Position numbers and translations under genes: made by a program. DNA of 64,000 bases from Paragordius varius (Eukaryota > Nematomorpha), in contig OZ176052.1 in the NCBI GenBank assembly GCA_964247055.1, forward strand, positions 1,240,001-1,304,000. Direction: 5' to 3'. Under the pieces are notes generated by a model. The model was not told where the DNA came from and did no database searches. It saw only the letters and a program-made list of their open reading frames with translations. Numbering within the stretch: position 1 is the first letter of the stretch; each line of letters opens with the position of its first letter. This document shows, one piece after another, positions 1 to 11,800 of the stretch.

Positions 1-3000
1 TAAATCATGGAAGGGGGATACGCTTGAACCATTGTGTCACACGATTAAGGTAATACTCTGATAACAATTACCTTATATTTTATGTTGCATATGGTTGTAA
101 TACACTGATTGCTAGTTTGTTTATCAAAAATTTATTTATAAGCTAAATAGAGAGAACCTTGTAGGGGATTTTGTTATTTTTATAGATAAATTAGGCTCTT
201 TTACAACGGTGTTAAATTAGTGATAAACATATATACATACTTTATAAACGAATTTGATTTAGGTACCAGAGAGTTGTGCTGTAAATGGAATCATTCCAGG
301 TATCAATTGGGTAACTTCGCGTACAAAAAAATCGTCAGACCCATCAAAGCATACAACCTTAGCGCATTGTGAAGAGGTTCTTTCCGAAGCTGAGGGAAGC
401 TTTATCGTAGCAACCGATACTAACAAAATTTATCATGGAAATTTTAAAGATGGTCTTACAATTGCTACTGAAGTAAAGTTCATTTATACTTAATATTCAT
501 GTCTATTCACTACTCAATGAGACTTATGAGTGCCAGAATTTATACCGTATGTTATATAAAAATGTATAGGCACTTAAATTTTCCGCAACTGCAATCATAG
601 CAGATACTAATTCTGATGTCTTACATATCACGTCTAACAAACAATTGTTAACATGGGATGTAAAGGGTTCAACCATTTCCTACAAATACAAACTTCCGGT
701 ATTTGTATAAAAAATTAGTTTTATTTAAATATTTTGTTTCCGCTTTTCATTTTAGTTAATACAGATAATCGTCCATAAAGTTAGTTTTTATTATAAAAAC
801 TTAATATGATAAATTATACGGTTACTTAAGGAATCAGTCACCTGCATAGGGCATCACCCAAAACATAACATATGTGTGGTTGGTAATGATAAAGGTCAAA
901 TCAATATTTTGGATAGTTTAACTTACATTTCCTACGGCCTTAAAACCGCAAAAAATGGCATAACGATAAATTGCTTGGAATATTCACCCGGTTTTACAAT
1001 TTCATTTTTTGTTTTTATGTGTTTTATTCCAAAAATATCTAATCTGTTATTTTACACGCATTGTACATTTAGATGGTGAATATCTTGCTGCAGGATTAGC
1101 CGATTGTATTATATACGTTTTCAAGGTAACGGGAGACGGGAAAGCCCTAGAAGAATACGTACATTTCAAGGTATTTTTACAACAGTAGGAACCAAAATTT
1201 TCACTACATTCTTAAAATAAAGTTTTATCGTATTTATCCTGTTAACTCCTCTCCATATTAATTCATAAAAATTATATTTCCTAGCAACATTACACCGAAA
1301 TAATAGGCCTGGATTGGTCAGTAGGCTATCCTGCATTGGATGACGAGGAGGATATTGACACAGAAGCAAACAGTGATGTCATAACAGGTTCCGAAAAAGC
1401 TTCTGAAGAAAATGTATCTTCCAACGGTTCTGATGCTAACTTTGAATCTCACACTGATGGGCATGGATGGATCCATGGTAAGGGTAAAGGTAATTCATAT
1501 AATAATAATAATAATAATATAAATATTTGATTTAAAGCATATTATATTTGTGCTTAGATGATGAAATATCTATATATGATTGTTTAAAGGTTTTGATTGA
1601 TTCTAACATTCTAATACTTGCTTCTTAAAATTATTTTGATTTACATAAGGCAAATAAATTAATTTTATATCTGGAAAATAATAGATGTCTGCCTCCTCAA
1701 ATGCTTATTATATCGTATCTCATAAGTAAGTATTAAAAATCTAAAAATAGTAATTTTTTTATCATAGGTGATCACGGTGGAAGAGGTCGCGGTGGTCATT
1801 GTGGAGGTGGCAATTTCGGTAATATTTATTAATATTCATTTAAATGCCAAATTTAAATTGTTAATTCACTTATGAATGCACCAAAATTATTTATAAAATA
1901 CTATATCTATTAAGGTCTAAAAAGTACCCTCAATTATTTCGGTATATTATATTTAATAAAAATTCTATTTTTTAATCAACAGGTTTCGGGTTTTCTGGAA
2001 AGGGACGTGGTGGAGACTGCGGAGATAACGGCGGAGAAGGATTCAAAGGCCATGGTATACTTTAATTATATACATCAGTTTTGCATCGATATGTCTTATT
2101 TATAAAACAATTGCCGAGAAAAATATATTTTTATTTTCACGCACATACATAGGTTTCGGATTCAAACATGGCGGCGGGAAATTTGGTTTCGGATTGGGCG
2201 ATTGTGGAAAGGACAAGTGTGGTGATCGTTGGGGAAGACCGAGCCATTTTGGGAAAGGTTTTAAAGGGCGAGGAGCCGGATTTGGTCATCATGAAGGCGA
2301 ATGTTTTGGCGATGGTATTGCGGGCAAGGCAGATTGTGATGGTAGTTTTGAATCTGGGGGGCATTCAAGCAAAGGTTTCCGAGGTCGATGTGGATTTGGA
2401 TTTGGGGGTAGGGGTAGAGGTTTCGGAGGACCGTCGTGTGGAAAAGGTGGATTTCTTAAAGGAGGAGGGGATGGATGTAATGGAAAAGGTTTTGGATTTG
2501 GTGGACGAGGTGCTTTGTGTGGAAAAGGAGGAAGCCCCGTCGGTATTTGTGGCGGTTTGGGTTTTGGCGCATCTGCAGTTGCAAATGGAAATGCAAATTC
2601 AAATGATAGCACCCCTGATACAGGATCAAGTGTTGACGCATCTGCTTCATCCACCCCTAACGTGGATGTAGGAAGTTGTTTGCACCTTAAATACTACCTC
2701 AGAAGCAATGGAGCAAATGGGAAAGTGTTTTACTGGGATTTATCGGCAAAGTTATTGCTTGATTTTGAATGTGTGGCCTGCAAATGTACTCTTATTGCAC
2801 CCGCTATAACTAAAACGCCAGGTCCGGATCCATTGATTAATGCGATAGTTTGTGAAAAATGTGAGCCTGGAATAACTGAAATCGTTCGTGACATATGGTG
2901 GTCCACCCAAAATTGTCAAATCACCTTCGAAACTTTAGGTCAGCAAAAAAATATAATTTGGCTTCATAACATATAACAATGGTTGGTTTTTGATCGGTCA

Positions 3001-3914
3001 AAAAAAAGAATAATCGGACTAAAGGTTTATGAATGCAGTCATTTGTGGTCATAGACAGGCAATACTACGATTTAATATATATATGTTGTTACCAAATAAA
3101 AAATCAAACTTAACCAATTTTGCTTTTATCAGTTTATTATTAAATGGCAAAAATTTAAATCATTAAACTTTCACATAAAATTTTAAACATGTTATTTATA
3201 CGTGATAAAGATTAATATATAGTAGATCAGCGGTAAAAATCACGGTCGGGGATATTGATAATCGCACATACCCATCATTTTATTTTACTTATACACAACA
3301 CATCTTTTGTAAAATTATTTAAATTACATATGATGCCATGTAATAGGGGCCGGAATACTTGACACATTTTACAATAAGAAACAAAAAGCGGCTTGTACCA
3401 AATCACGCGATTGCGAGACTTGTGAGGATCCACCTTCCCTGTTTTGCAGTGCTGGAAGGAACATAAAATTGTTAGGGTACCCGGCTTGCCCCATTCCGAA
3501 GGTATGCTATCTTTGCAAAAAAAATCAAAAATTGTTTCCCCTGACTGATATTATCTGTTCATAAGATCAATTATTTTTAGTTTGATAAATTGAAAGAACA
3601 ATAATTTTTTAAAACATATCCTGCACACTTTTTAATTATAATGTATGAAAAAAGAGATAATTGTCTCAATAAAAGGGTCTGTAATATTTTTCCAACCATT
3701 TTATACATGGAATATTGCTAACCATTTGTAATAAAATATTTATATATTTTTTTAAAATTTATAGTACAACAAAAGTAAATGCTTAAAAGGCCATTGTGGA
3801 GGAATTCGAAATGTGACATGTTCTCGCGACAATAAATACGCTTTTTCAACCGATAATGAAAACTGTTTTATTCAATGGAAAAAACGGGGATGCAAGAAAC
3901 CAATTTGCACCTAA
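1..3914 (+). CDS. EMAP/EML-like WD40 protein with Gly/Cys-rich insertion (5' end outside window)
   Basis: Seen: eleven exons in phase: 1-49, 263-472, 570-698, 831-990, 1073-1170, 1285-1477, 1768-1818, 1983-2054, 2153-2938, 3347-3501, 3765-3914, giving 683 residues and a TAA stop. WD-type strands include LLTWDVKG, GQINILDS, IIYVFKV, GKVFYWDLS and CFIQWKK, in the order of the second EML propeller; the first propeller and HELP motif lie left of the window. Its intron positions and phases match the paralogue at 8859-21127. Family role: EMAP/EML proteins bind microtubules through HELP and tandem propellers. Odd: between IIGLDWS and YYLRSN, where EML proteins have a short loop, lies a long insertion. 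It starts acidic, becomes Gly/Phe/Cys-rich (GFGGRGRGFGG), and uses two mini-exons plus the start of exon 9. The C-terminal blades are also Cys-rich and the protein ends KKPICT. Family call is secure; microtubule binding by this copy is inferred. Confidence 0.92.
1768..2640 (+). other. Glycine/cysteine-rich insertion domain of the first EMAP-like gene
   Basis: This coding segment is spread over exons 1768-1818, 1983-2054 and the first half of 2153-2938. It consists of loose Gly-Phe-Gly, Gly-Lys-Gly and Gly-Arg-Gly repeats with interspersed Cys, Asp and His. The two small exons are both bounded by phase-1 introns (51 and 72 nt), so they can be added or skipped without shifting the frame. Local G content is far above the surrounding AT-rich DNA, which keeps other frames open and makes spurious ORFs on both strands. 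I do not recognise the domain; Gly-rich sequence of this kind is usually disordered or self-associating. Confidence 0.8.
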
Positions 3915-3942
3915 GCAAGATTTTTAGCGATTTTATAATGGG

Positions 3943-3948
3943 AATAAA
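3943..3948 (+). terminator. Probable poly(A) signal of the first EMAP-like gene
   Basis: AATAAA lies 29 bases after the stop codon at 3912-3914. In DNA this AT-rich the hexamer is common by chance, so position is the only support. Confidence 0.4.
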
Positions 3949-4287
3949 AAATAATCTCTACTTTTTATATTGATATTATGTGTTTTATATGTCCATCGCT
4001 TCAGTCTTTGTCATTTTTGATGTAATTTATATTGTTTAATCACATCATAAATTGTATTTTGTCCGCTCTATGTTACAATAAATAAATGATAAATATTGTA
4101 TAATCTTTATTATAAATTTGTTTATATCAGTGAAAAGTAGGGTATTAAGTATTTAACATTTTACTAAAGCTAGCAACTATAAAATGTATGGTTAAAAAAT
4201 TGATTTTTCCAGTATAAAACATTTATCGTAAAATTTTGTCCGATATGCCTATTTAGTGTGAATTATCGTACGATTTCGAACGACTGT

Positions 4288-4864
4288 TTAACACTTGATT
4301 CAAATTGGGGTATCTAAACACCCCAGACTAAATGTGATTTAAGGTTTTTAATAAACTACTGAATGAAAGGATCCCAATTTAAATTTATGCTTCTATCCTA
4401 ATAAAAATATAAATATGCCAAAATATCTAAATAAAATTTTGTTTTGAAAAAACAGTTCCATGTCATTCTGCTTCGTCGCCATTTATATTTCATAAATTTT
4501 TCGCAAAATATCGTCCTCATTTAATTTTAAGAGTAAAATTAAAGCTAATTTTTTATTTAAATTACATCTTACATTGCTAGAAATAGAAACGTATTTTGTA
4601 TTATTTTTCAATTTTACCAGTGCACACATATCACGGTGACCAAATTTTTACCTTTCTTTAGCTTAAAATAAGTAATATCAAGAATTTTTGAATAAAATTT
4701 TTTATATATTTCGGTTTATTAATGTTACATAAATGCAAAAATTTGCCATGGTAACGATTCCCTGCATACTTTTTAAAATATTTGATTTTAAACAGGCCTG
4801 GGGTATCCAACTACCCCAATTTAAATCGAAGGACTAAAATGAGTGTATTGTATCCAAGTGTTAA
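4288..4864. mobile_element. Non-autonomous TTAA-flanked element (MITE-like), full copy
   Basis: TTAA occurs on both sides (4288-4291 and 4861-4864), and the ends just inside are inverted: CACTTG at 4292 and CAAGTG ending at 4860. Subterminal GGGGTA...TACCCC-type hairpins lie near each end (about 4307-4324 and 4799-4817). No coding capacity is seen. A TTAA target duplication is typical of piggyBac-type elements, but the CACTTG terminus is not the classic piggyBac end, so superfamily is uncertain. A reverse-oriented partial copy lies at 31635-31858, which supports a dispersed repeat. Confidence 0.7.
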
Positions 4865-4977
4865 ATAAAATTTCCTTAATCAAAACTAGCTATGTATATA
4901 TAGTCGTCTACCCATTACAATCGATAAAAACTTTATATTCATTCATTGGAAATAAGTCGACATAATAACTCGTACAT

Positions 4978-4981
<4 letters not shown>

Positions 4982-5034
<53 letters not shown>
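4982..5034. repeat. TA dinucleotide microsatellite
   Basis: A run of alternating T and A interrupted by one G near 5024. It lies between genes. Confidence 0.95.
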
Positions 5035-6365
5035 GCTTAAAGAAACGGAAATTTTTAATATTCCCAAAGAAATATTAATAAAAAAATAAAATAATTATAT
5101 AATATCGTTAATAACCATGCATTTGTTTAGAGGGATGGATTCAGATTTGTTGGTGAAAATTATTTTTGGTTTTAATGCGTTATTGATAATAATATATGTT
5201 CAAATGTCTTCTCTGAATTGGTTCTTTTTTATTATTTTATTTGCTATTTTATAATCTCTTTTGCCATTAGGTTTAACTAATAGCTAAATTTCAATAATTA
5301 TATAATATTTAACAGAGTAATGGAAAGTAAATTTCCTTTCTTACTATTATTTATATTATTAATAAAAATAATTAGACTGGCCTTGAGTAGGACAGTTTTG
5401 CTTATATATACCTGTCCTTTTTATTAAGAATCTTTTTGTTATCAAATACATTAGCCATACTAATCATATATTTCCATTTTATTAATTTTTGCATTGTTGA
5501 ATGTAAAAATATTTGCCATTTATTTTAAAAAACATAAAAAGTAATGGCTCCGGTAGTCAATTATAATTTGTCAATCTTAATTCTAAAAACCTTTACTCCT
5601 GGGATACATGTAAATTTAGTTATCCGAAAAATATCTGTCATATTTATTTGTAAAAAAACAAGGGTTACTCTAGCATAAAAGTTATATTTTTTAAAGTTTT
5701 ATACAAAAATAACCCACAAATTAAGTAAAAGTCATTTGAGAAGGGTTTTACACCAAAAATATCGACATTATGGTAGATAAATAATACTTAAGCTTTTGGC
5801 AGTATGTCAGGTAAAAGGAATAAATATATGAAGAACTAAGGAAATAAAAAGTTGGTGGTTTAATTTAATGATAATACGATGGTTGCAAAACCCATCAAGA
5901 CAATAATTTTTTTGATAACCAATTATGATTTAATTTACTTTGAACTATTTAAATTTTATATTAGATACCAAAAATTATGCAGAAAAATCAATTGAAAAAA
6001 AGGGTAAAATGCTAAATAAGACATCATTGAATTTTATAGATGACATTATTTAAATTTAATTGATGCCAAAAACTGTATTACAATCCATATCAGAGTTTAA
6101 TTAATATATATTTTTTATTTAAAAATTATTCCTAGGACTATATAAATAGTGATATAGGTAAATCATCAATGGTAAAATTTAAGCTTATGATATTGATTTT
6201 AATGTTAATATTTCTACCATTTGCCAAACATTTTTTACTTAATAATGCTTAGCTCACTATTTTCTTGGCAAAAACAAAATTTTTTCCTTTAACATATTTC
6301 GTATGGGCGCTTAATATTGCGTTATTAAAATTTTTACTGTATTTTGAATTTTAATACTCCATAAA

Positions 6366-8497
6366 ATGTTTGAACACATCGATTTTACTGTAGACCCAAA
6401 AAGCCGAAAGGATAGCCTGATCCATAAATTATATGACATTTTTTCCCGACAACTAATTAACAAAATATTCAATAATAAGAAACCACACCAGGGAGAAAAA
6501 GACAAAACTGATATACAACTATCAGAAGATTCGACTTCTACCAAATTAAAACTCGATCCAAACTCTAAGATTTTGATTGGAGTTAATCAGGTGATCGCGT
6601 CCCCATCTTCCACAAAAACTGCTTATTTTCCAAAACGTGCCTTACATCAACCCATAATATTGAACACAAAAGATTGTAATAACCAAAATGCGATTTTTAC
6701 AGAAAATATTTCTCCACAGACAAAATCAGTACTTTCCACGGCTCCTTGCCTCAAAAGTTATAAGAGAAAGGATGATGAAATCATCAAAAATAATGATACT
6801 AATTATAATAATGATAAAAATAATCAAGGAGAAAATCCAACCATTGCGACATCTAAAAAATCCAATAATTATACCTGTATTCATCGTGACAGCGACAATG
6901 GTAGGAGCTCATTACTAGTTTATACAAATAATAATACAAATAATATAACATACAATAATAGGCAGAGGCAGACAGTTGGAAATGTCCTTGATAATGAAAA
7001 AATAATACGGAAACATATAATAAAAACAAATGGTAAAAACAGTGCCATTAATAAATGTATAACTAAAAACGGAAGCCTACATAATATTAATAGGGAACCA
7101 AATTCCAATACTTTCTTTAACAACAACAACAACAAATGTAAAGGAAATGAGTTGCAACCACCTAATTGCAATATAACTTATAATCACTTTGTTGGATCAA
7201 ATCGTAACGAAAAATTATACGTTAACTCAGATTCAGGTATCAAAAATAGAGTTGGGAAAACAAAAATTTATCCATTTACCCTTGTGAATACGGATGGACA
7301 AGATTCTTTAAATAATTTTGGTGGTAACCTAATTCCCTTATCAATCGAAATGGAACAAGATATGACTAATCCTCGTAACTCTATCCCTGAAAATGATAAT
7401 ACCCATGTAAAGGCAAAAACTAGAAAAAGTAGTAAAACATCTATAACATCCCGAGATTCAATTAGTGCAAAATCTCCAACTAACGCAAAATCAGTAGAAA
7501 AAATATCCCCCGAAAAAAATTTCAAACCGACCCACGAAATTGATCAAAATGGGAAGACTCCTGCATCGCCCGATAAAAATTCTGAAAAAAATTCCGAAAC
7601 AAATGGAATGGAAGAAAGATTTCGTCGAAAGAGCAGTTCCGCATCTAAAAGCGGATTGCTGAAATCACCGACCCCGATTAGCAGAAACTCAGATTCCAGG
7701 CTCCAAGGACTTGCAACTTCTTACAATGCATACAAGTTTAATATATTTAACAAATATATTTGTATACCTTTTAATCTATTAAATATATATTTTTTTCACT
7801 AAAACATTTTTTTGTTTCTGCGGAATTAGAGATCCCAATTTTAAGGACAATTCCTTTGAATCCATAACGGAGGAAGAAATAGCATCCCTACCTTTGGCCG
7901 AACGAATCAAATTTTTACCGCAACATTTAGATTACCCAGTGGATGAAAATTATGGAAACGCTTTTAGGTATTCAGGACCATGGTTAAAAAATTCAGAAAG
8001 TATGGATGAAGATGCTTCACCCTCGAATCCCAATGAAAATAACACAAAACATCAAAATGGACCCGCTTTTAGCTCTCCTACTCAAAGTAAATCCCCTAAC
8101 ACAGATTACATGGTAAAAAAACCATCACAAACTTCAATTACTTCGGCGTCCAAAAAAATATCTCAAGGTGGTAACTTTTATCATTTCTTTGCCTTTTCCA
8201 AAAGTATATTTTCAAAAAGCTTTACATATGTATATGTAAAAATATTATTCAGATCAAACTAATCAATTTGGTGGTGAAAGTTACAAAACACTGGCTGAAG
8301 ATAAACGCAAAATTTCAAATGATCACGATGGACGGAATGAACATACGTGTTGTAAGCTTTTGCAATCGTATGAAAGACGAATAGAAGAATTAGAACGGAC
8401 GCTTTTACTCTTAAAGGAGAGAAATCATCCCTTTCTTTTAAGTAGTTTAATTTTTATTATATTAAATATTGACACTAACTTTAATAAATTAATATAG
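6366..8497 (+). CDS. Unrecognised Asn/Ser/Lys-rich protein with C-terminal coiled coil
   Basis: Three exons join in phase: 6366-7735, 7830-8170 and 8253-8497, giving 651 residues. The start is the first ATG of a long open frame (MFEHIDFTVD). Residues about 40-450 are low-complexity, rich in Asn, Lys and Ser, and look disordered, with many Ser-Pro and Ser-Lys-Ser motifs late in exon 1. Exon 2 has a more ordered stretch (LAERIKFLPQHLDY, GNAFRYSGPWL). Exon 3 has a short charged heptad-like segment (YERRIEELERTLLLL) typical of a coiled coil. I do not recognise the family. It lies between two EMAP-like paralogues on the same strand. It could be a 5' part of the next gene, but no in-phase splice to 8859 was found. 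The first exon is secure as an ORF; the exact 3' end is less certain, because the last 20 residues are AT-driven. Confidence 0.6.
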
Positions 8498-8858
8498 TTT
8501 ATTATGCGTGACAAGTGTGGTATATATATTGGGTAACAATCCTAATTAAAAAAATATATCAACAATGGCTTGTAAACCATTTTCAGTGATACTTGTTGAT
8601 TATTTTTATTAATAATTAATGCTAGTTTTTAATTATAAACGCAAGCTAGATATGACGAAAAAAACAGTTTAATGAACGTTTTTCATAGGCCCAAATCTGT
8701 TAGTTTATTGGTAAAATATATTTTCAAATAAAAATTTAAAAGCTGAAAATTCCATGTTTTTTTCTTAATCCATAAAAATTTGGATTATCAGATTAATACC
8801 TATATATCTATATAGTTTAAACGCTTTGTGTAGTTAACATTTTACATAATTTTATTAT
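8498..8858. other. Short intergenic gap
   Basis: About 360 bases of AT-rich DNA with no exon-like frame. An in-frame TAA lies shortly before the ATG at 8859, which supports that ATG as the start of the next gene. Confidence 0.5.
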
Positions 8859-11800
8859 ATGGTGCTTGGAAAAATAGCCGCTAACAAAGGAAGCCAAGAC
8901 TCAACTGAAATGCAAGACATTAGTAATGACACAAATCAAGCGGTGAATAATCCTAAAGAAGTTTCTCAAGTTCACTCTGTACCAAAATTGCCTGTTGAAG
9001 AATCTGAAAATTTGGATAAGGAATATGGTATGGATTTAGACAGCAGATAAATATTAAATGTAGTTTTTATTGATGTTCCGATCAATGTATCAATTACTTT
9101 TTTTATTTTTCCGCACATATTGTTTAAACCAGTTGCCCCCCCAAATGATCCCAGGTTTCGATTCCAAAGAATATTTTTGTAAAGAAATAGTCCCAGCTCG
9201 ATTGTTTTTAGATAAAATGGTTTTCATTTTTTAGGTTTTTTTTAAAAATCAACAGATAGCTTGATTACAACCAAAACATGAACATAGCAAATTTATTGCA
9301 TAATATTTGAGATATTTTAGATTTAAATGCTATGGAAAATATTGATAAGCCCTAGCTAAACTATGTATCATAATTTCAGATATAATATTTTGAAACCGTT
9401 AGAAACCAGGATTCCAGTTTAAAAACGGTATTAAATAGTTTCGAAATTGTTTTTTTTGTTTACACAAAACGGTTAAAACTTGAATTGATGGTTCCACACA
9501 AAAATTTCCCAATTACTTTTTGAAAAATAAATAGGTTTAAATAAATTAATTAAAATGACCAAAAAACACACCCATAAAATAGAAAAGAACGATGATGAAA
9601 ATGTAGAAAATCCAGTTAAACGTGAATCGATGAGCGTAAAGGCATTGACCGGGTCAGTTATAGCGGGTGCTACTGCTTTTGCTGTTGCTAATCAAACTCA
9701 TCATCATGATCGAGGCTCAGAATCAAATCAAATGGGTTTTTCCGCAGAAAGTAATCAGAACGATTTAACCAATGGAACCGAAAAACAGCCTACAGAAGAC
9801 AGGGAACATTCACATTTAGCGAATGATGAAGAAAGTGGGGATATTACGACACCTCAAATTAAAACACTTAATGTCAATCTGATGGACACCCAAGAAACAG
9901 AACAAAATAGGGGACAGCTTGATGAAATGAATGCTAAAGATGAACCAAACAGAACTAGTGCAGAGGTATCTGATTGTAAAAATCTTTTCAAAGATAATTT
10001 TATTTTGTGAATTTTGTTTAAACAAAACACATTTTAACAATTTATAACCATTGCAAGTTATTTTTCTAATAATATTACAAATATGTTTATAAATACCATT
10101 ATTGATTTCATGTTTAATGAAGGTATTATCTTGTATTATGTTGGACAACTCGTAAAAAACAAAAATGTTTTAAATAAATTCGAATATTGCTGAAGATAAT
10201 AATTCTGATTAACAATGGTTTATTTTTGAAGGGTCAAGCCATCCCTGATAACATAGATATAAATGACACCGCTAATAAGGAAATCAAACCTGAAAATAGT
10301 CCCGATGAAACTAATGTTGACTCTAAGTACAATTTCCGTAAATTTTCTCTCCACCAATTACCATATAGTGAAGCATTAAACCAATACGATATACCCGATG
10401 ATAATACTTCGCAGGAAGTAGAAAATGGTGAACAAGCAAAAGAAGAAATCGATAATAATCAAAGATTTGAATCAAATCCCGAAAACACAAATCAAACTGA
10501 ATTTGATCAAAATGTCATAGAAAATAAGGATAAAGATATCGTTTCTGAAGGCGAATCCCAACAGAAGGAGGACAATTTTGACAATTTGGTAATTTTATAT
10601 TGTAAAATACGCTTTATTGTGTAAATAATAATTATAGTTATGCAAAAAGCGCGATAAAAAATTAATATTTAATGCAAAAATATTAGGTGGAACGGATCGA
10701 AAAACTGAATTTTATTTTAACTCTAGCTAAATTTTTAAACATCAGATAATTTATTACACATACAATATCATTTCCAATGTTTACAGACCAAAATGATTTA
10801 GTTATTTTTATATTAAAGGGAAATATAATAGTTGATTTATATCACATAACATATAAAATATATAGACCAATGAAAATGATCAATCAAACATAAAAGAAAC
10901 CAATTCAAACGTTGGAGCTGAGGGCAATACTACAGAAGAGCAGGACACAAATAGCGAAGAAGAAATCGATAAAAAGGTTCAGAATTCGGCAATGTTAGCG
11001 GGTGGGGCGGCGGTCTTAGCTGGTGGAACTGCTGCAGGAATTATTGCTTCCAAAAAACTCAAGTAATACTTTTTTATCCTAAATATATTTGATATGGATC
11101 GGTTTTTTACAGTAAAAACGAAATTATACAGGCAAAACATAAAACATAAAGACAGTTGTTGTTTTTTTTCAGAAGACAACCCGATACTTTTTTACTCTTT
11201 GTTGTTTTGAATTGCAACTGCAAATTAATATATATTGTATTTTAATAATTTATATAGGAAAAAAAGTATGTTTTAGTTTTTTGTTGTAAATAATATTGCT
11301 TTATGTTGTTATATTTTGTTTGTATAATTTCAATTTTTACTATAATGTTAAAAATATATCCAGGCAAAAACATTCGTTGCCTAGTGATGGGTCAGTTATA
11401 ACATTCCGAGACCAGGGTCATAAACGATTTTCCCTTCATCCTTCTGCTGGCGGAGCTAAAACAATGCCCAATAATGGGCAACGGCAAAAGCCAATATCAT
11501 CTCCTTTTACAAGAAGCGTTGTTACTCCGCCAAGTTCTCCACAACAAACTTTCGAGTAAGTTGACATTTCATATCAGGGGTGTTCGCGCGGTCCTCCGAG
11601 ATATTATGAGTGTGGTTTTCTAAAATAAAAAAAAATACCAAATAAATATGAAATTACATACTTTGCAAAAATGTGATCACAAAAGTCTTAGTAAAAGTGA
11701 TATTTTTCATACCAATTTTCTGAATAGGTCTTTCAATATGGCAACGAATTAAAAAAAATTGGTGAACAAATAGTAAATATTGCGTTAGCAATTATTTGCA

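Larger units (their letters stand above)
3915..6365. other. Intergenic region without a recognisable gene
   Basis: About 2.4 kb of very AT-rich DNA between the stop of the first EMAP-like gene and the next start codon. It holds the TTAA-flanked element (4288-4864) and a TA microsatellite (4982-5034). I see no exon-like open stretch and no RNA gene in the remainder. Confidence 0.6.

Noticed and set aside
2168-2671. Open frames of 167 codons (+) and 121 codons (-) over the Gly-rich exon
   Set aside because: They overlap the EMAP exon in other frames and stay open only because that segment is G-rich and poor in stop codons.
7830-8858. Joining the Asn/Ser-rich gene to the EMAP gene at 8859
   Set aside because: The one possible acceptor near 8833 leads to a stop after a few codons, and an in-frame TAA precedes the ATG at 8859.
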